A stretch of DNA of 64,000 bases from Desulfosoma caldarium (GTDB lineage: Bacteria; Desulfobacterota; Syntrophobacteria; Syntrophobacterales; DSM-9756): assembly GCF_003751385.1 (NCBI RefSeq), contig NZ_RJVA01000012.1:310001-374000 (forward strand), read 5' to 3'. The position numbers were made by a program, and so were the translations under genes. The notes below the pieces were generated by a model. The model saw only the letters and a program-made list of their open reading frames with translations. It ran no database searches and was not told where the DNA came from. This document shows positions 35,461 to 49,602 of the stretch, one piece after another (the stretch's first letter is position 1; the number at the start of each line of letters is the position of its first letter).

Positions 35461-36267
35461 TCAGTCTGCAATCCCCAACACATCCAACATGCTGTACAAT
35501 CCGGCCGGTTTTCCCACCACCCATTTGGCGGCGGTGATGGCCCCGCGTGCGAAGTTATCCCGGCTGTGAGCTCGATGGGTCACTTCGATCCTTTCTCCCA
35601 TACCATAAAAGAACACTGTGTGCTCCCCCACCACATCGCCGCCTCTCAAGGTCTGTATGCCGATAGCCTCTCGAGGTCTTTCTCCAATGAGGCCGTGGCG
35701 TGCATACACGCCCACATCCTCCAATGTGCAACCTCGCGCCTGGGCCACCGCGTCGGCAAGTTTCAGGGCCGTTCCACTGGGCGCGTCTTTTTTGAACCGA
35801 TGATGGGCTTCCACGATTTCCACGTCGTAGTCGGGACCCAAGAGGCGGGCTATGTCCCTGAGGACCTTGAAAAGCACATTGACCCCAACGCTCATGTTGG
35901 GCGCCAGAACGCAGGCTATCTTTTGTGCGAGCGTTCGGATGGATTCCTGCTGATCTGGGCTAAATCCCGTGGTGCCGATGACCATGGCCCTGCCCGCCGC
36001 AGCCGCTGCCTTCATATGATTCAAGGAGGCTTCGGGAACGGTGAAATCAATGAGAACGTCACAGCGTTCCAGAACACGTTCCACGGTATCTTCCACGACC
36101 ACGCCGCTGGGTCGAGTGCCGCTCAAAGCGCCCACGTCGCACCCCACGGCCGCATGCCCCGGCCGCTCTAAACCACCGACGAGAGTGATACCCTCCGTCT
36201 GACCCAGGATCTGCGCAATGCGCGATCCCATTCGACCTCCAATTCCGGCCACCGCTGCTCTCACCAT
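35461..36267 (-). CDS. dapB: 4-hydroxy-tetrahydrodipicolinate reductase
   Basis: NAD(P)H-dependent second step of the diaminopimelate pathway. 268 residues: nucleotide motif [12 protein letters not shown] at the N-terminus, catalytic stretch [15 protein letters not shown], and the C-terminal tetramerisation region. Lies between dapA and dapL, with a 16-bp gap on both sides. Confidence 0.95.
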   Translation of the reverse strand: MVRAAVAGIGGRMGSRIAQILGQTEGITLVGGLERPGHAAVGCDVGALSGTRPSGVVVEDTVERVLERCDVLIDFTVPEASLNHMKAAAAAGRAMVIGTTGFSPDQQESIRTLAQKIACVLAPNMSVGVNVLFKVLRDIARLLGPDYDVEIVEAHHRFKKDAPSGTALKLADAVAQARGCTLEDVGVYARHGLIGERPREAIGIQTLRGGDVVGEHTVFFYGMGERIEVTHRAHSRDNFARGAITAAKWVVGKPAGLYSMLDVLGIAD

Positions 36268-36283
36268 GCCGGCTCCTTTCGTT

Positions 36284-37159
36284 CTAAATCAGCCCATAAT
36301 CCCTTAAGGCGTGCGCCACCTTGGCCCTGTTTGCTTCCGTCAAGCCCACCAAGGGCAGGCGGACCTCGTCGCTTTGAATCTTGCCCATCATCTTCAGGGC
36401 AGCCTTAACCGGAGCCGGGTTGGTTTCCACGAACATTGCATGGCACAAGGGGAGCAGCTTGTAATAAAGAGCGTAGGCCTGCTGAAAACGACCGTTCAGG
36501 AAATGGGTACACATGTCGGCCATGTCACGAGGTGCGATGTTGGACACCACCGAAATGACGCCCTTGCCGCCGACGCACATGAGAGGAAACGTGATGTAGT
36601 CCTCGCCGGAAAGGACGGTAAAATCATCACCGCACAGCCGAACGATCTCAGTGATCTGTTTCATGGACCCCGTGGCTTCCTTGACTCCCACGATATTGGG
36701 GATGTGAGCCAAGCGCGCGATGGTTTCGGGTTCCATGTTCACGGCCGTGCGTCCCGGAATGTTGTAAACGATGATAGGAAGATCCACCGTTTCGGCCACC
36801 TGTTTGAAATGCTGATACAGGCCTTCCTGGGTCGGTTTGTTGTAGTAGGGAGCGATCATGAGGGCTGCATCGGCGCCGCATTCCTTGGCGTGTTTGGTCA
36901 AGCGAATGGCTTCGGTGGTGTTGTTAGAACCGGTGCCGGCGATGACCGGAACACGCTTTTTCACCTGGTCCACGGTAATTTCCACAACCCGTTCGTGCTC
37001 TTCGTGGCTGAGCGTGGCCGACTCTCCGGTGGTACCGCAGGGCACGATGCCGTGCGTGCCGTTTTCGATCTGAAATTCGATAAGATCTCTCAGTGCCGGT
37101 TCGTCAATGCGTCCGTTCTGAAAGGGGGTAACGATGGCCACATAGGCTCCCTCAAACAT
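36284..37159 (-). CDS. dapA: 4-hydroxy-tetrahydrodipicolinate synthase
   Basis: Condenses pyruvate with aspartate semialdehyde. 291 residues in a TIM barrel with Schiff-base lysine in IVGVKEATGSM, the tyrosine in IVYNIPGRTAVN, and GTTGESATL. Normal length. It is 33 bp downstream of dapF. Confidence 0.96.
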   Translation of the reverse strand: MFEGAYVAIVTPFQNGRIDEPALRDLIEFQIENGTHGIVPCGTTGESATLSHEEHERVVEITVDQVKKRVPVIAGTGSNNTTEAIRLTKHAKECGADAALMIAPYYNKPTQEGLYQHFKQVAETVDLPIIVYNIPGRTAVNMEPETIARLAHIPNIVGVKEATGSMKQITEIVRLCGDDFTVLSGEDYITFPLMCVGGKGVISVVSNIAPRDMADMCTHFLNGRFQQAYALYYKLLPLCHAMFVETNPAPVKAALKMMGKIQSDEVRLPLVGLTEANRAKVAHALRDYGLI

Positions 37160-37192
37160 GATTCCCTCCTTGCTTCCTCGAGATCCAATGCG

Positions 37193-38053
37193 TCAACGGT
37201 CCTGTTTTTCGCGTACCGAGCCGAGTGTCTCCGACCACAATAGGCCCTCGTAGACCACTCTGGCATCCCCCTCTAAAAAAACCTCGTCGAACGCCTCCTC
37301 CGTCTGGTGAAAGTGGATTACCAGCGTTTCACCGCTTTGTGTTTCCACATGGACAGGTGGTTGAACAAGGCCTTGAGCGGCCGCGATAAGGGCAGCCGCG
37401 ATGGATCCGGTACCACAGGCCAGCGTTTCGTCTTCAACGCCGCGCTCGTAGGTTCGAATCTTGAGCTGAGATGGGCCGAGGACCGCAACGAAATTGACGT
37501 TGGTTCCCGCCGGCGCAAAGAGGGAATGATACCGAAGAGATCGACCCACGGCGAAAACGTCCCATTGGGAGAGGGTCTTGGGGGAGTCCGCAAAAAGCAC
37601 CACGTGAGGCACACCGGTGTTGATGGCATGAACGCGCAGGGTTTGATCCTCGATAACCACGTTCAGATTGGGGCGGTAGCCGTGAGGGGGCGTCATCTGA
37701 ACGCGCACGCGAAGGCCATCCACATGGGCTTGAATCTTTCCCGCCAAGGTTCGAAAAATCATGCTCGGGCGGGAAACAATGCCTCGAAGATGGGCGAATC
37801 GAGCGGCGCAGCGAGCGCCGTTGCCGCACATTTCCGCTTCACTGCCATCGGCGTTGTAAAAGCGCCAGGCAAAGTCGCATTCGGCATCGTTTTCGATGAG
37901 GATGACGCCGTCGGCGCCCGCCGAAAGCTTTCGACGACACACGGCTTTGACAAAGTCTTTGCAACCTTCAAGAGGTACAAGTCCCGTGCGGTTGTCAATG
38001 AGAATAAAGTCGTTGCCTGAACCCGTCATTTTCAAGAAAGGAATACGCTCCAT
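37193..38053 (-). CDS. dapF: Diaminopimelate epimerase
   Basis: Interconverts LL- and meso-diaminopimelate using two cysteines. 286 residues; catalytic Cys in MCGNGARCAARF and in LACGTGSIAAAL, and the opening FLKMTGSGNDFILID. Nine bp after lysA. Confidence 0.96.
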   Translation of the reverse strand: MERIPFLKMTGSGNDFILIDNRTGLVPLEGCKDFVKAVCRRKLSAGADGVILIENDAECDFAWRFYNADGSEAEMCGNGARCAARFAHLRGIVSRPSMIFRTLAGKIQAHVDGLRVRVQMTPPHGYRPNLNVVIEDQTLRVHAINTGVPHVVLFADSPKTLSQWDVFAVGRSLRYHSLFAPAGTNVNFVAVLGPSQLKIRTYERGVEDETLACGTGSIAAALIAAAQGLVQPPVHVETQSGETLVIHFHQTEEAFDEVFLEGDARVVYEGLLWSETLGSVREKQDR

Positions 38054-38062
38054 GAGGCCGCC

Positions 38063-39313
38063 TCACATCGGGGGAATCTTTTCCAGCCGAACCAGATCCT
38101 CACGTGTTTCTCGATGTCGAATCACATGGTAGGTGCTTCCGTCCACCAGGACTTCGGCGGGACGCGGTCGGGAATTATAGTTAGACGACATGCTGAACCC
38201 GTACGCTCCGGCACTCATCACCGCCAGCAGTTCACCCGGTTCCACCCGAGGCAGGGTTCTTTGGCGGGCGAGAAAATCTCCACTTTCGCAGATGGGACCA
38301 ACCACGTCCACCGTTTCCTCGTCTCTTTCGTAGGGCACCACAGGCTGAATGTGATGATAGGCTCCGTACAGACTTGGGCGAATGAGGTCGTTCATGCCGG
38401 CGTCCACAATGATGAAATGCTTCGTTGGCGTGGTCTTGGTGTACAGGACGCGGGTGACCAAAATGCCGGCATTGCCCACAAGGACGCGACCGGGTTCAAA
38501 GATGAGTGTGCAGGAAAGGCCGTTCATTTCCTTAAGAATTGCCTTGGCGTATTCCACAGGGTGCGGCGGCTCCTCGTCGGCATAGGGAATGCCCAAACCA
38601 CCCCCGAGATCCAGATACTGGACGGAAATACCCAAGGCGTACAGCCGCTCCATAAGAATGCGAAGCCTCTTGAGGGCATCCACAAAAGGTTGTGTGTCGG
38701 TCAATTGGCTGCCAATGTGACAGTCGATCCCGACCACCTTGATGTGAGGCAACCTCATGGCGTACCGGTAACTTTCAATGGCTTCGTCCACTCGAATGCC
38801 GAATTTGTTCTTTTCCATGCCTGTGGCGATGTAGGGATGCGTCTTCGGATCCACATCGGGATTGACCCGCAGGGCAATGCGAGCTGTGCGCCCCAGGGCT
38901 TGAGCTCTCTGGCTGATGGCTTCCAGTTCCTGCCGCGATTCGATGTTAAACATGAGAATGTCTTCAGAAAGGGCATCGTCAATTTCTTCCCGAGTTTTTC
39001 CCACACCCGAATAGACGATCTTTGCCGGAGCAATACCGGCGCGGCGCGCTCGAAACAGTTCACCCCCGGACACAATGTCCACACCCCCACCCAAAGACCC
39101 AAAAAGGGCCAGAATGGCCAGGTTGGAGTTGGCCTTGACCGAATAGCAGGTCAGGTGCGGAATCGAAGAAAAAGCTCCGTCAAAAACCTGAAAATGATGC
39201 GTCAAGGTGGCTCGGCTGTAGATATAGACCGGCGTTCCGACATCTTTCACGATGGCTTCCACGGGGACCTCTTCCCCATACAACCGTCCTTGGCGGTACT
39301 GAAAATGGTGCAT
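38063..39313 (-). CDS. lysA: Diaminopimelate decarboxylase
   Basis: Final step of lysine synthesis. 416 residues: PLP lysine in CYSVKANSNLAIL, phosphate-binding glycine stretch YLDLGGGLGIPY, substrate site ICESGDFLARQRTLP and C-terminal MSAGAYGFSMSSNYNSRPRP. It leads the dap genes after a 36-bp gap from the Fn3-like lipoprotein. Confidence 0.96.
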   Translation of the reverse strand: MHHFQYRQGRLYGEEVPVEAIVKDVGTPVYIYSRATLTHHFQVFDGAFSSIPHLTCYSVKANSNLAILALFGSLGGGVDIVSGGELFRARRAGIAPAKIVYSGVGKTREEIDDALSEDILMFNIESRQELEAISQRAQALGRTARIALRVNPDVDPKTHPYIATGMEKNKFGIRVDEAIESYRYAMRLPHIKVVGIDCHIGSQLTDTQPFVDALKRLRILMERLYALGISVQYLDLGGGLGIPYADEEPPHPVEYAKAILKEMNGLSCTLIFEPGRVLVGNAGILVTRVLYTKTTPTKHFIIVDAGMNDLIRPSLYGAYHHIQPVVPYERDEETVDVVGPICESGDFLARQRTLPRVEPGELLAVMSAGAYGFSMSSNYNSRPRPAEVLVDGSTYHVIRHRETREDLVRLEKIPPM

Positions 39314-39349
39314 TTCTTTTCCTCAATCTATCCGTGATGGCAAGGGTCT

Positions 39350-40438
39350 TTACTTGAACCGAACATGGCGCACCTCCACCCATTTGGACAGGAGGCCTTC
39401 CTTGTAGGGAACATCGGAACTCACCGAAGAGACGGCATAGCTATAGACTTTGTCGGGTTTCACCTTGGTATCGACAAACGGAGGCTTATGCAGTGGGTCC
39501 GCCGTCAAGCGCACAATGGTTTTGCCGTCTCGACGGTACACATGGTAGCCGGAGACAGGTACAGAACATTCCGCCCAGTACACTTCCATATTTTCTCCTG
39601 AGGGCACGGCCCAGACGGTGGTGGGGGGAGGAGGTGGGACCTTTTCGGGCGTTTGAATGAACGCACTTTCCGTCCAGGGTCCCAGAACATCGGCATCCAA
39701 AGCCCGACGCATCGGTCGCACCCGGTACTGGTAATATTCCTGCGGTTGCACCGAGGTGTCCAAGTAACTATTGCCTTGGAAAAACTCCGGGTTCAGCGCT
39801 TCCCAGTCCAGACCTTTTTGACGCCGCTCAATCAGAAAGGACACCTGGGAATTTGGTCCCTTGATTTCCGCTGTGGGCGCATTCCAGCGCACGAGAACCC
39901 CGTGTGCATCGGCACGAGTCTCCAGCTTTTTCAAGGGCTTGGGAGGCGCACTGACCTGAACGCGCACGGGAACCGATAGCGATAGCATGCGTTCTCTGTT
40001 GTCCATGATACCGATCCAGTACCGGTATACGGCATTCTCCTGGGTTGATGTGTCCGTCCACTGAACCCTGTCTTGTTCAACGCGCCATGGACCCTGGCTT
40101 GAGGGATCGATGCGCGCAAGGGTCCTCACGGCTTCTGAAGGACACTCCGGGCACTGGGCTCGCTGCAGGTCCGTGTGTTCGCGCTGCACCACAAACACGA
40201 AATCCCCCGGGCGCTTCTTTTCATGAAAGATCTCCGGAATGGGCCATGTGAGCTGCACGTGGCCTTCAACAATTTCCGCCCGAATGTCCACCACCTGAGG
40301 CGGTTTGTCAGGGCCTAAGGGGCGGGGCGGCGTTTTTTTGCCGCAGGTCCCCGCCGCAAACACCAAGGCGAGCATCAAGGGGGTGCGAAACAACCACATC
40401 TTTCCCGACTTGCCAAGCTTCCATGAACATGGACCCAT
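39350..40438 (-). CDS. Putative lipoprotein with fibronectin type III-like repeats
   Basis: A 362-residue exported protein between argH and lysA. The N-terminus has a hydrophobic segment and possible lipobox ending FAAGTC (Cys 32), an atypical box because threonine precedes cysteine. Three stretches look like Fn3 domains (about 50-165, 170-275, 280-360), each with a WxxP-type first strand and a Y-x-Y-R/A-V strand such as YYQYRVRPM and VYSYAVSSV. The start at 40438 has AAAGGA seven bases upstream; 40399 and 40471 are alternatives. Function unknown; an envelope-binding role is inference. Confidence 0.65.
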   Translation of the reverse strand: MGPCSWKLGKSGKMWLFRTPLMLALVFAAGTCGKKTPPRPLGPDKPPQVVDIRAEIVEGHVQLTWPIPEIFHEKKRPGDFVFVVQREHTDLQRAQCPECPSEAVRTLARIDPSSQGPWRVEQDRVQWTDTSTQENAVYRYWIGIMDNRERMLSLSVPVRVQVSAPPKPLKKLETRADAHGVLVRWNAPTAEIKGPNSQVSFLIERRQKGLDWEALNPEFFQGNSYLDTSVQPQEYYQYRVRPMRRALDADVLGPWTESAFIQTPEKVPPPPPTTVWAVPSGENMEVYWAECSVPVSGYHVYRRDGKTIVRLTADPLHKPPFVDTKVKPDKVYSYAVSSVSSDVPYKEGLLSKWVEVRHVRFK

Positions 40439-40496
40439 GGTGAAATCCTTTGAGCTAATCGCCTCAGGCAAACGGAGTGGGCCGAATACCTCGCGC

Positions 40497-41915
40497 TCAT
40501 GAAAGGCGGGGCGTATCGGCGTTCACGCGCTCGAGCCGTTGGGTGGTCTCAATCCTCACCGCACCGATAGCTTCGCGGACTCTTTGAGGGCTGGTGCCTC
40601 CATGGGACATGCGCCGTTGGACGGCGCTTTGCAAGGTGAGCACCCCAAAGAGATCCGCATCTAGAGCCTTGTGGAATTTCTTGAGTTCCTCCACGGTACA
40701 GTCCGTGAAATCCTTACCGAGCTTTTCGCAATGGTGGACCAGTTGCCCCACCACGTGATGGGCCTTTCGAAAAGGCACCCCTTTGCGCACCAGGTAATCC
40801 GCGACCTCGGTAGCCAGGGCATAGCCCTTGGCCGCGGCGGCTTCCATGCGGTCCCCCTGAAATCGCAATTCAGGAAGCATCTTATTGAGCACGGCCAAGG
40901 TCAGCCGTACCGTGTCGGCCGTGTCAAAAGCAGGTTCTTTATCCTCCTGAAGGTCTCGATTGTAGGTGAGTGGCAGGCTTTTGACCAGGGTGAGCAGGGC
41001 CATGAGGTTGCCGTAAACACGGGCCGTCTTGCCGCGCATGAGTTCGGGCACGTCCGGGTTCTTTTTCTGAGGCATAATGCTGGAGCCGGTGCAAAAGGCA
41101 TCGCTGATGTCCACAAAGGCAAATTCCTCGGTGGACCACAAGACCAGCTCCTCGGCGAACCGGCTGATATGCATCATGAGCATGGCAGAAGCTGCGCAAA
41201 ATTCGATTAGATAATCGCGATCGCTCACAGCGTCCATGCTGTTGCGCGTGATTCGAGGAAACCCGAGAGCCCGGGCGGTCATTTCCATGTCGATGGGAAA
41301 AGTGGTGCCGGCAAGGGCGGCACTGCCTAACGGAAGCACGTTGATGCGATCATAGCACTGGGCCAGGCGCTCTTCATCTCGAAGAAACATTTCCACATAG
41401 GCCATGAGGTGGTGAGCCAGAAGCACGGGCTGTGCATGCTGCAGATGGGTAAACCCCGGCATGATGACGTGAAGGTTTTTTTCTGCCAGTTCGGTCAAAA
41501 GACGCACCGTTTCCAAAAGCAGCCGGCGGCATTCCAAAACCACATCCCGCATGAACAGCCTGGTGTCCAATGCGATCTGATCGTTACGGCTGCGGGCCGT
41601 GTGCAGCTTTCCACCCACCTCGCCGATCTTTTGCATGAGGCGCTGTTCCACGGCCATGTGAATGTCTTCTTGTGTCGCATCCAGGGCCAATTCTCCCCGA
41701 TCAATTTCTCGAAGAATTTCCCCCAAGCCTTGAACAATCTGCGAAGCTTCTTCATGGGTAAGAATGCCGCATTCGGCGAGCATGCGACAATGGGCGATGC
41801 TGCCTTGAATATCGTAGCGGTACAGGCGTCGGTCAAAGTGAATGGATGACGTGAATTCTTCCACCAAGGAATCGGTGGGCTGTTCAAAGCGCCCCTGCCA
41901 CATCTTTTCGGACAT
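40497..41915 (-). CDS. argH: Argininosuccinate lyase
   Basis: Cleaves argininosuccinate to arginine and fumarate. The 472-codon frame from 41915 begins MSEKMWQGRF, the usual opening; the upstream extension to 42026 lies in argG. Signature GSSIMPQKKNPDVPEL with the flexible catalytic loop, and HTARSRNDQIA, are present. Four bp separate it from argG. Confidence 0.96.
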   Translation of the reverse strand: MSEKMWQGRFEQPTDSLVEEFTSSIHFDRRLYRYDIQGSIAHCRMLAECGILTHEEASQIVQGLGEILREIDRGELALDATQEDIHMAVEQRLMQKIGEVGGKLHTARSRNDQIALDTRLFMRDVVLECRRLLLETVRLLTELAEKNLHVIMPGFTHLQHAQPVLLAHHLMAYVEMFLRDEERLAQCYDRINVLPLGSAALAGTTFPIDMEMTARALGFPRITRNSMDAVSDRDYLIEFCAASAMLMMHISRFAEELVLWSTEEFAFVDISDAFCTGSSIMPQKKNPDVPELMRGKTARVYGNLMALLTLVKSLPLTYNRDLQEDKEPAFDTADTVRLTLAVLNKMLPELRFQGDRMEAAAAKGYALATEVADYLVRKGVPFRKAHHVVGQLVHHCEKLGKDFTDCTVEELKKFHKALDADLFGVLTLQSAVQRRMSHGGTSPQRVREAIGAVRIETTQRLERVNADTPRLS

Positions 41916-41919
41916 ATGT

Positions 41920-43128
<1,209 letters not shown>

Positions 43129-43250
43129 GATCGTTCGACTCTCCTATCATTGGCGAGGGGGTTCGCTGTCGCTTTTTCCTCGTCGTTCCTTGCAAAAACC
43201 GCCAAGCGACGTCCTACATACCGAAAAATCGCGCATTTTGACAAGAGATA

Positions 43251-44161
43251 CTACGACGACAGAAGCCATTGAAGCAGCGCCGCCTGCGCATGCAAGCGGT
43301 TTTCGGCCTGATCAAAGACGACGGACTGAGGCCCTTCCAGAACATCTTCCGTGATTTCTTCGCCACGATGGGCGGGAAGACAATGAAGAACAATGGCCTC
43401 CTTGGGCGCCTTGGCCAAAAGCCGCGCGTTCAACTGAAACGGCCAAAAGGCTTTCCTGCGCTTTTCCGCCTCGTGTTCCTGCCCCATGCTGGCCCACACG
43501 TCCGTATTGATCACCACAGCGTCCTTAACAGCCTCCACAGGATCTTCGTAAAGGCCAATGTCGGCAATGCCTTCCTGACGGGCCCGCTCCAGCACCCAAG
43601 CTGACGGCCAGTAGCCATCCGGGCATGAAATGTTCAGTCGAAAACCTAAGCGAGCCGACGCGTTGATCCAGGAATGGGCCATATTGTTGCCGTCCCCAAT
43701 CCAAGCCACCACCACATTGTCCAGCCGCTTTTTCTTTTCCATCACCGTCATGAGATCGCTCAGGACCTGGCAAGGATGACACAGATCCGTCAATCCGTTG
43801 ATGACGGGAATGGAGGCGTACTGCGCCAAGGTGACCACATCCTGGTGGTCGTAGGTGCGCACCACCAAGGCATCGATGTAGCGGGACAAAACCCTCGCCG
43901 TGTCGGTGAGGGGTTCAGACCGTGCAAGTTGGGTATCCTGAACGCTCAGAAAGGTACAGGACCCTCCCAGGCGATGCATGGCCCCTTCAAAGGACACACG
44001 CGTTCTCGTGGACGGCTTGGTAAAAAGAAGCCCCAAGGTTTTCTGGCGCAACAAAGGCTTGACGGTCCCTTGTAACCAGTCCCGTTTCAGTTGAAGGGCT
44101 TGATCGATGAGGAAGAAAATTTCCTCTCGCGTTACATCCCACAGGCTAAGAAAGTCTCTTT

Positions 44162-44165
<4 letters not shown>
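43251..44165 (-). CDS. argF: Ornithine carbamoyltransferase
   Basis: Makes citrulline from ornithine and carbamoyl phosphate. 304 residues: carbamoyl-phosphate site KPSTRTRVSFEGAM, HPCQVLSD, ornithine-side loop VLHCLPAHRGEEIT. The ATG at 44165 overlaps the argD stop and has AAGGAG 8 bases upstream; an in-frame GTG at 44174 is possible. Confidence 0.95.
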
Positions 44166-47677
<3,512 letters not shown>

Positions 47678-47681
47678 GGGG

Positions 47682-48245
47682 TCACAACTCCTCTATGGTG
47701 AAGGACTGGTTGGTATAGATACACAACTGGGCGGCCACCTTCATGGCCTCTTCGGCCACCACGCGCAGGGGAAGGCTTGTGTGGGCCAAAAGGGCTCGCG
47801 CCGCCGCCAATGCGTATGGCCCACCGGAACCCACAGCGGCAAGCCCGTCGTCGGGTTCAATGACATCGCCCGTGCCGCTTAGGATCAGGCACTGTTGGCG
47901 ATCGGCGGCGATAAGGAGGGCTTCCAAGCGCCGCAGCGCACGATCCATGCGCCAATCCTTGGCCAGTTCCACGGCGGCCCTTTTCAAATTGCCGTTATAC
48001 TGCTCAAGCTTGGTTTCCAGCCGCTCAAAAAGGGTAAAAGCATCGGCCGTGGCACCGGCAAACCCGGCGAGAATCTGATCGTGATACATTTTGCGCACCT
48101 TACGCGCCTGCTGCTTCATAACGGTATCCCCAAAGGTCACCTGGCCGTCTCCGGCCATGACCACGTGCCCCTCTCGATGAATAGCCAAAACGGTGGTTCC
48201 GTGGAGGTGGGTCCTTGGACTGTGGGCCAATGGCATGGCGAGCAT
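47682..48245 (-). CDS. hslV: HslUV protease peptidase subunit
   Basis: Proteasome-like threonine peptidase. 187 residues from ATG 48245 (AAAGGAG just upstream). The catalytic threonine is the first T of HGTTVLA, so about 16 N-terminal residues would be removed as a propeptide, longer than in most HslV proteins. [11 protein letters not shown] and the lysine in [10 protein letters not shown] are conserved. Confidence 0.95.
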   Translation of the reverse strand: MLAMPLAHSPRTHLHGTTVLAIHREGHVVMAGDGQVTFGDTVMKQQARKVRKMYHDQILAGFAGATADAFTLFERLETKLEQYNGNLKRAAVELAKDWRMDRALRRLEALLIAADRQQCLILSGTGDVIEPDDGLAAVGSGGPYALAAARALLAHTSLPLRVVAEEAMKVAAQLCIYTNQSFTIEEL

Positions 48246-48269
48246 GATTCTCCTTTCCTGCGTCCAGCT

Positions 48270-49253
48270 CTAGGACGGGCTCTTGCGACTTCGTGGATGG
48301 GCGTCCTCATAAACACGCATGATCTGATCCACATCAACCTTCGTGTAGCGCTGGGTGGTGGAAAGCCTGGCATGCCCCAGCATCTCCTGAATACTTCGAA
48401 GATCTGCCCCGGAACTCAACAAATGCGTGGCAAAACTGTGGCGAAGCCCGTGAGGGCTCAAAGGCCGCCATTGACCGGCATCGCGCAGCCTTTGCCTCAT
48501 CAGGCGCCGCACCGAACGATCCGACAGTCGGCCCCCTCGAGCATTGAGGAACACGGCTTTGGGATCATACGGCCCTCGCCACTGGCCGCGAAAAGCTTCA
48601 AGGTATCGACCAATGGCTTCCAAGGCCTTGGATCCTATGGGAACGACGCGCTCCTTAGATCCTTTGCCCACGGCGCGCACGATGCCTTCTTGTCTGTCCA
48701 GATGGTCGTGGTTGAGGCGCACCAGTTCACCGACGCGCAGCCCGGTAGCATACAGGGTTTCAAAAAGCGCCCAGTCCCGCGCGGTGGTCCAAGGGGCCGA
48801 GGGAGCTTGCGCTTTCTTTTGCAAATCATTGAGAAAGGCCAAAGTGTCGTCCACATCCAGGAAGGCCGGCAATGTCACCCTGATCTTGGGTGAACGCAAA
48901 AATCGGCCGGGGTTGTGCGCCAGTTCGTGTCTTTCCTGAAGGAATCGAAAAAAGGACCGGTAGGTGGCCAGGGCTCGCGCTTGGCTGCTTTTGGCCAGCC
49001 GTGGATGCCTATGAAGGACGAATCGGCGCAGGTTCGCCTCCGACAAGTCTTCCAGGCCCAAGTACGATCGGCCCAAGACGCTTTGAAGAAAAAGATACCA
49101 CTGAGCCAAATCGGCCCCGTAGCTTTGCACTGTCGCCGGGCTTAGGGTCCTATGAAAGCGCAGAAAGTCCAAAAAATTCCTGAGTGCCGTGACAGCCGGG
49201 CCTTCAAGGCTTTGAAAGACCTGGTGCAGCAAGGACAACGTCCCGTGACTCAT
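48270..49253 (-). CDS. xerC: Tyrosine recombinase, XerC type
   Basis: Resolves chromosome dimers at dif together with XerD. The 327 residues have an N-terminal SAM-like DNA-binding domain (about 15-110) and catalytic domain with RKHRHY-type residues: ATGLRVGELVRLN, the HGLRHSFATHLL box, LGHARLSTTQRYTKVD (nucleophile tyrosine). The start at 49253 has GGGAG 7 bases upstream. Position before hslV-hslU is typical of XerC in several phyla. It could be a XerA-like sole recombinase. Confidence 0.9.
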   Translation of the reverse strand: MSHGTLSLLHQVFQSLEGPAVTALRNFLDFLRFHRTLSPATVQSYGADLAQWYLFLQSVLGRSYLGLEDLSEANLRRFVLHRHPRLAKSSQARALATYRSFFRFLQERHELAHNPGRFLRSPKIRVTLPAFLDVDDTLAFLNDLQKKAQAPSAPWTTARDWALFETLYATGLRVGELVRLNHDHLDRQEGIVRAVGKGSKERVVPIGSKALEAIGRYLEAFRGQWRGPYDPKAVFLNARGGRLSDRSVRRLMRQRLRDAGQWRPLSPHGLRHSFATHLLSSGADLRSIQEMLGHARLSTTQRYTKVDVDQIMRVYEDAHPRSRKSPS

Positions 49254-49602
49254 GGTCCAACTCCCACCGTCCGCCCACATAGAACATGTTGCTGAAAGGC
49301 TATAAAAAATCAGAAAACCGACGGAAGAGAAAGACTTTTCTTGGGTCGTTACGGAAAATCCTTACGCCATGGCACCTCCAAGCCAACCCGGGATTGTTCT
49401 TGACTTTTCTCGTTCGCATCATCTAAGAACGACACTTGTGCTTTTCCTCGTAAAGTCCGCGGCGACACTGACCGTTCTCGCCACACCCCCCGTAACGGTT
49501 CGGATTCGGCCGGTGCATCGCCGTTTTTTCGGTTTTTGGGAAGGCATTCGAAGGAATCGTCCCGATCACGACACGGGGCACAGGCGCAGAAAGGAATGAC
49601 CC
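49254..49602. other. Divergent intergenic region between xerC and the EF-G paralogue
   Basis: 349 bp without a gene. TTGACT at 49400-49405 is followed 17 bases later by a poor -10 region, so it is only a weak promoter candidate for the plus-strand gene. An open frame at 49369-49599 has no similarity. Confidence 0.45.
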
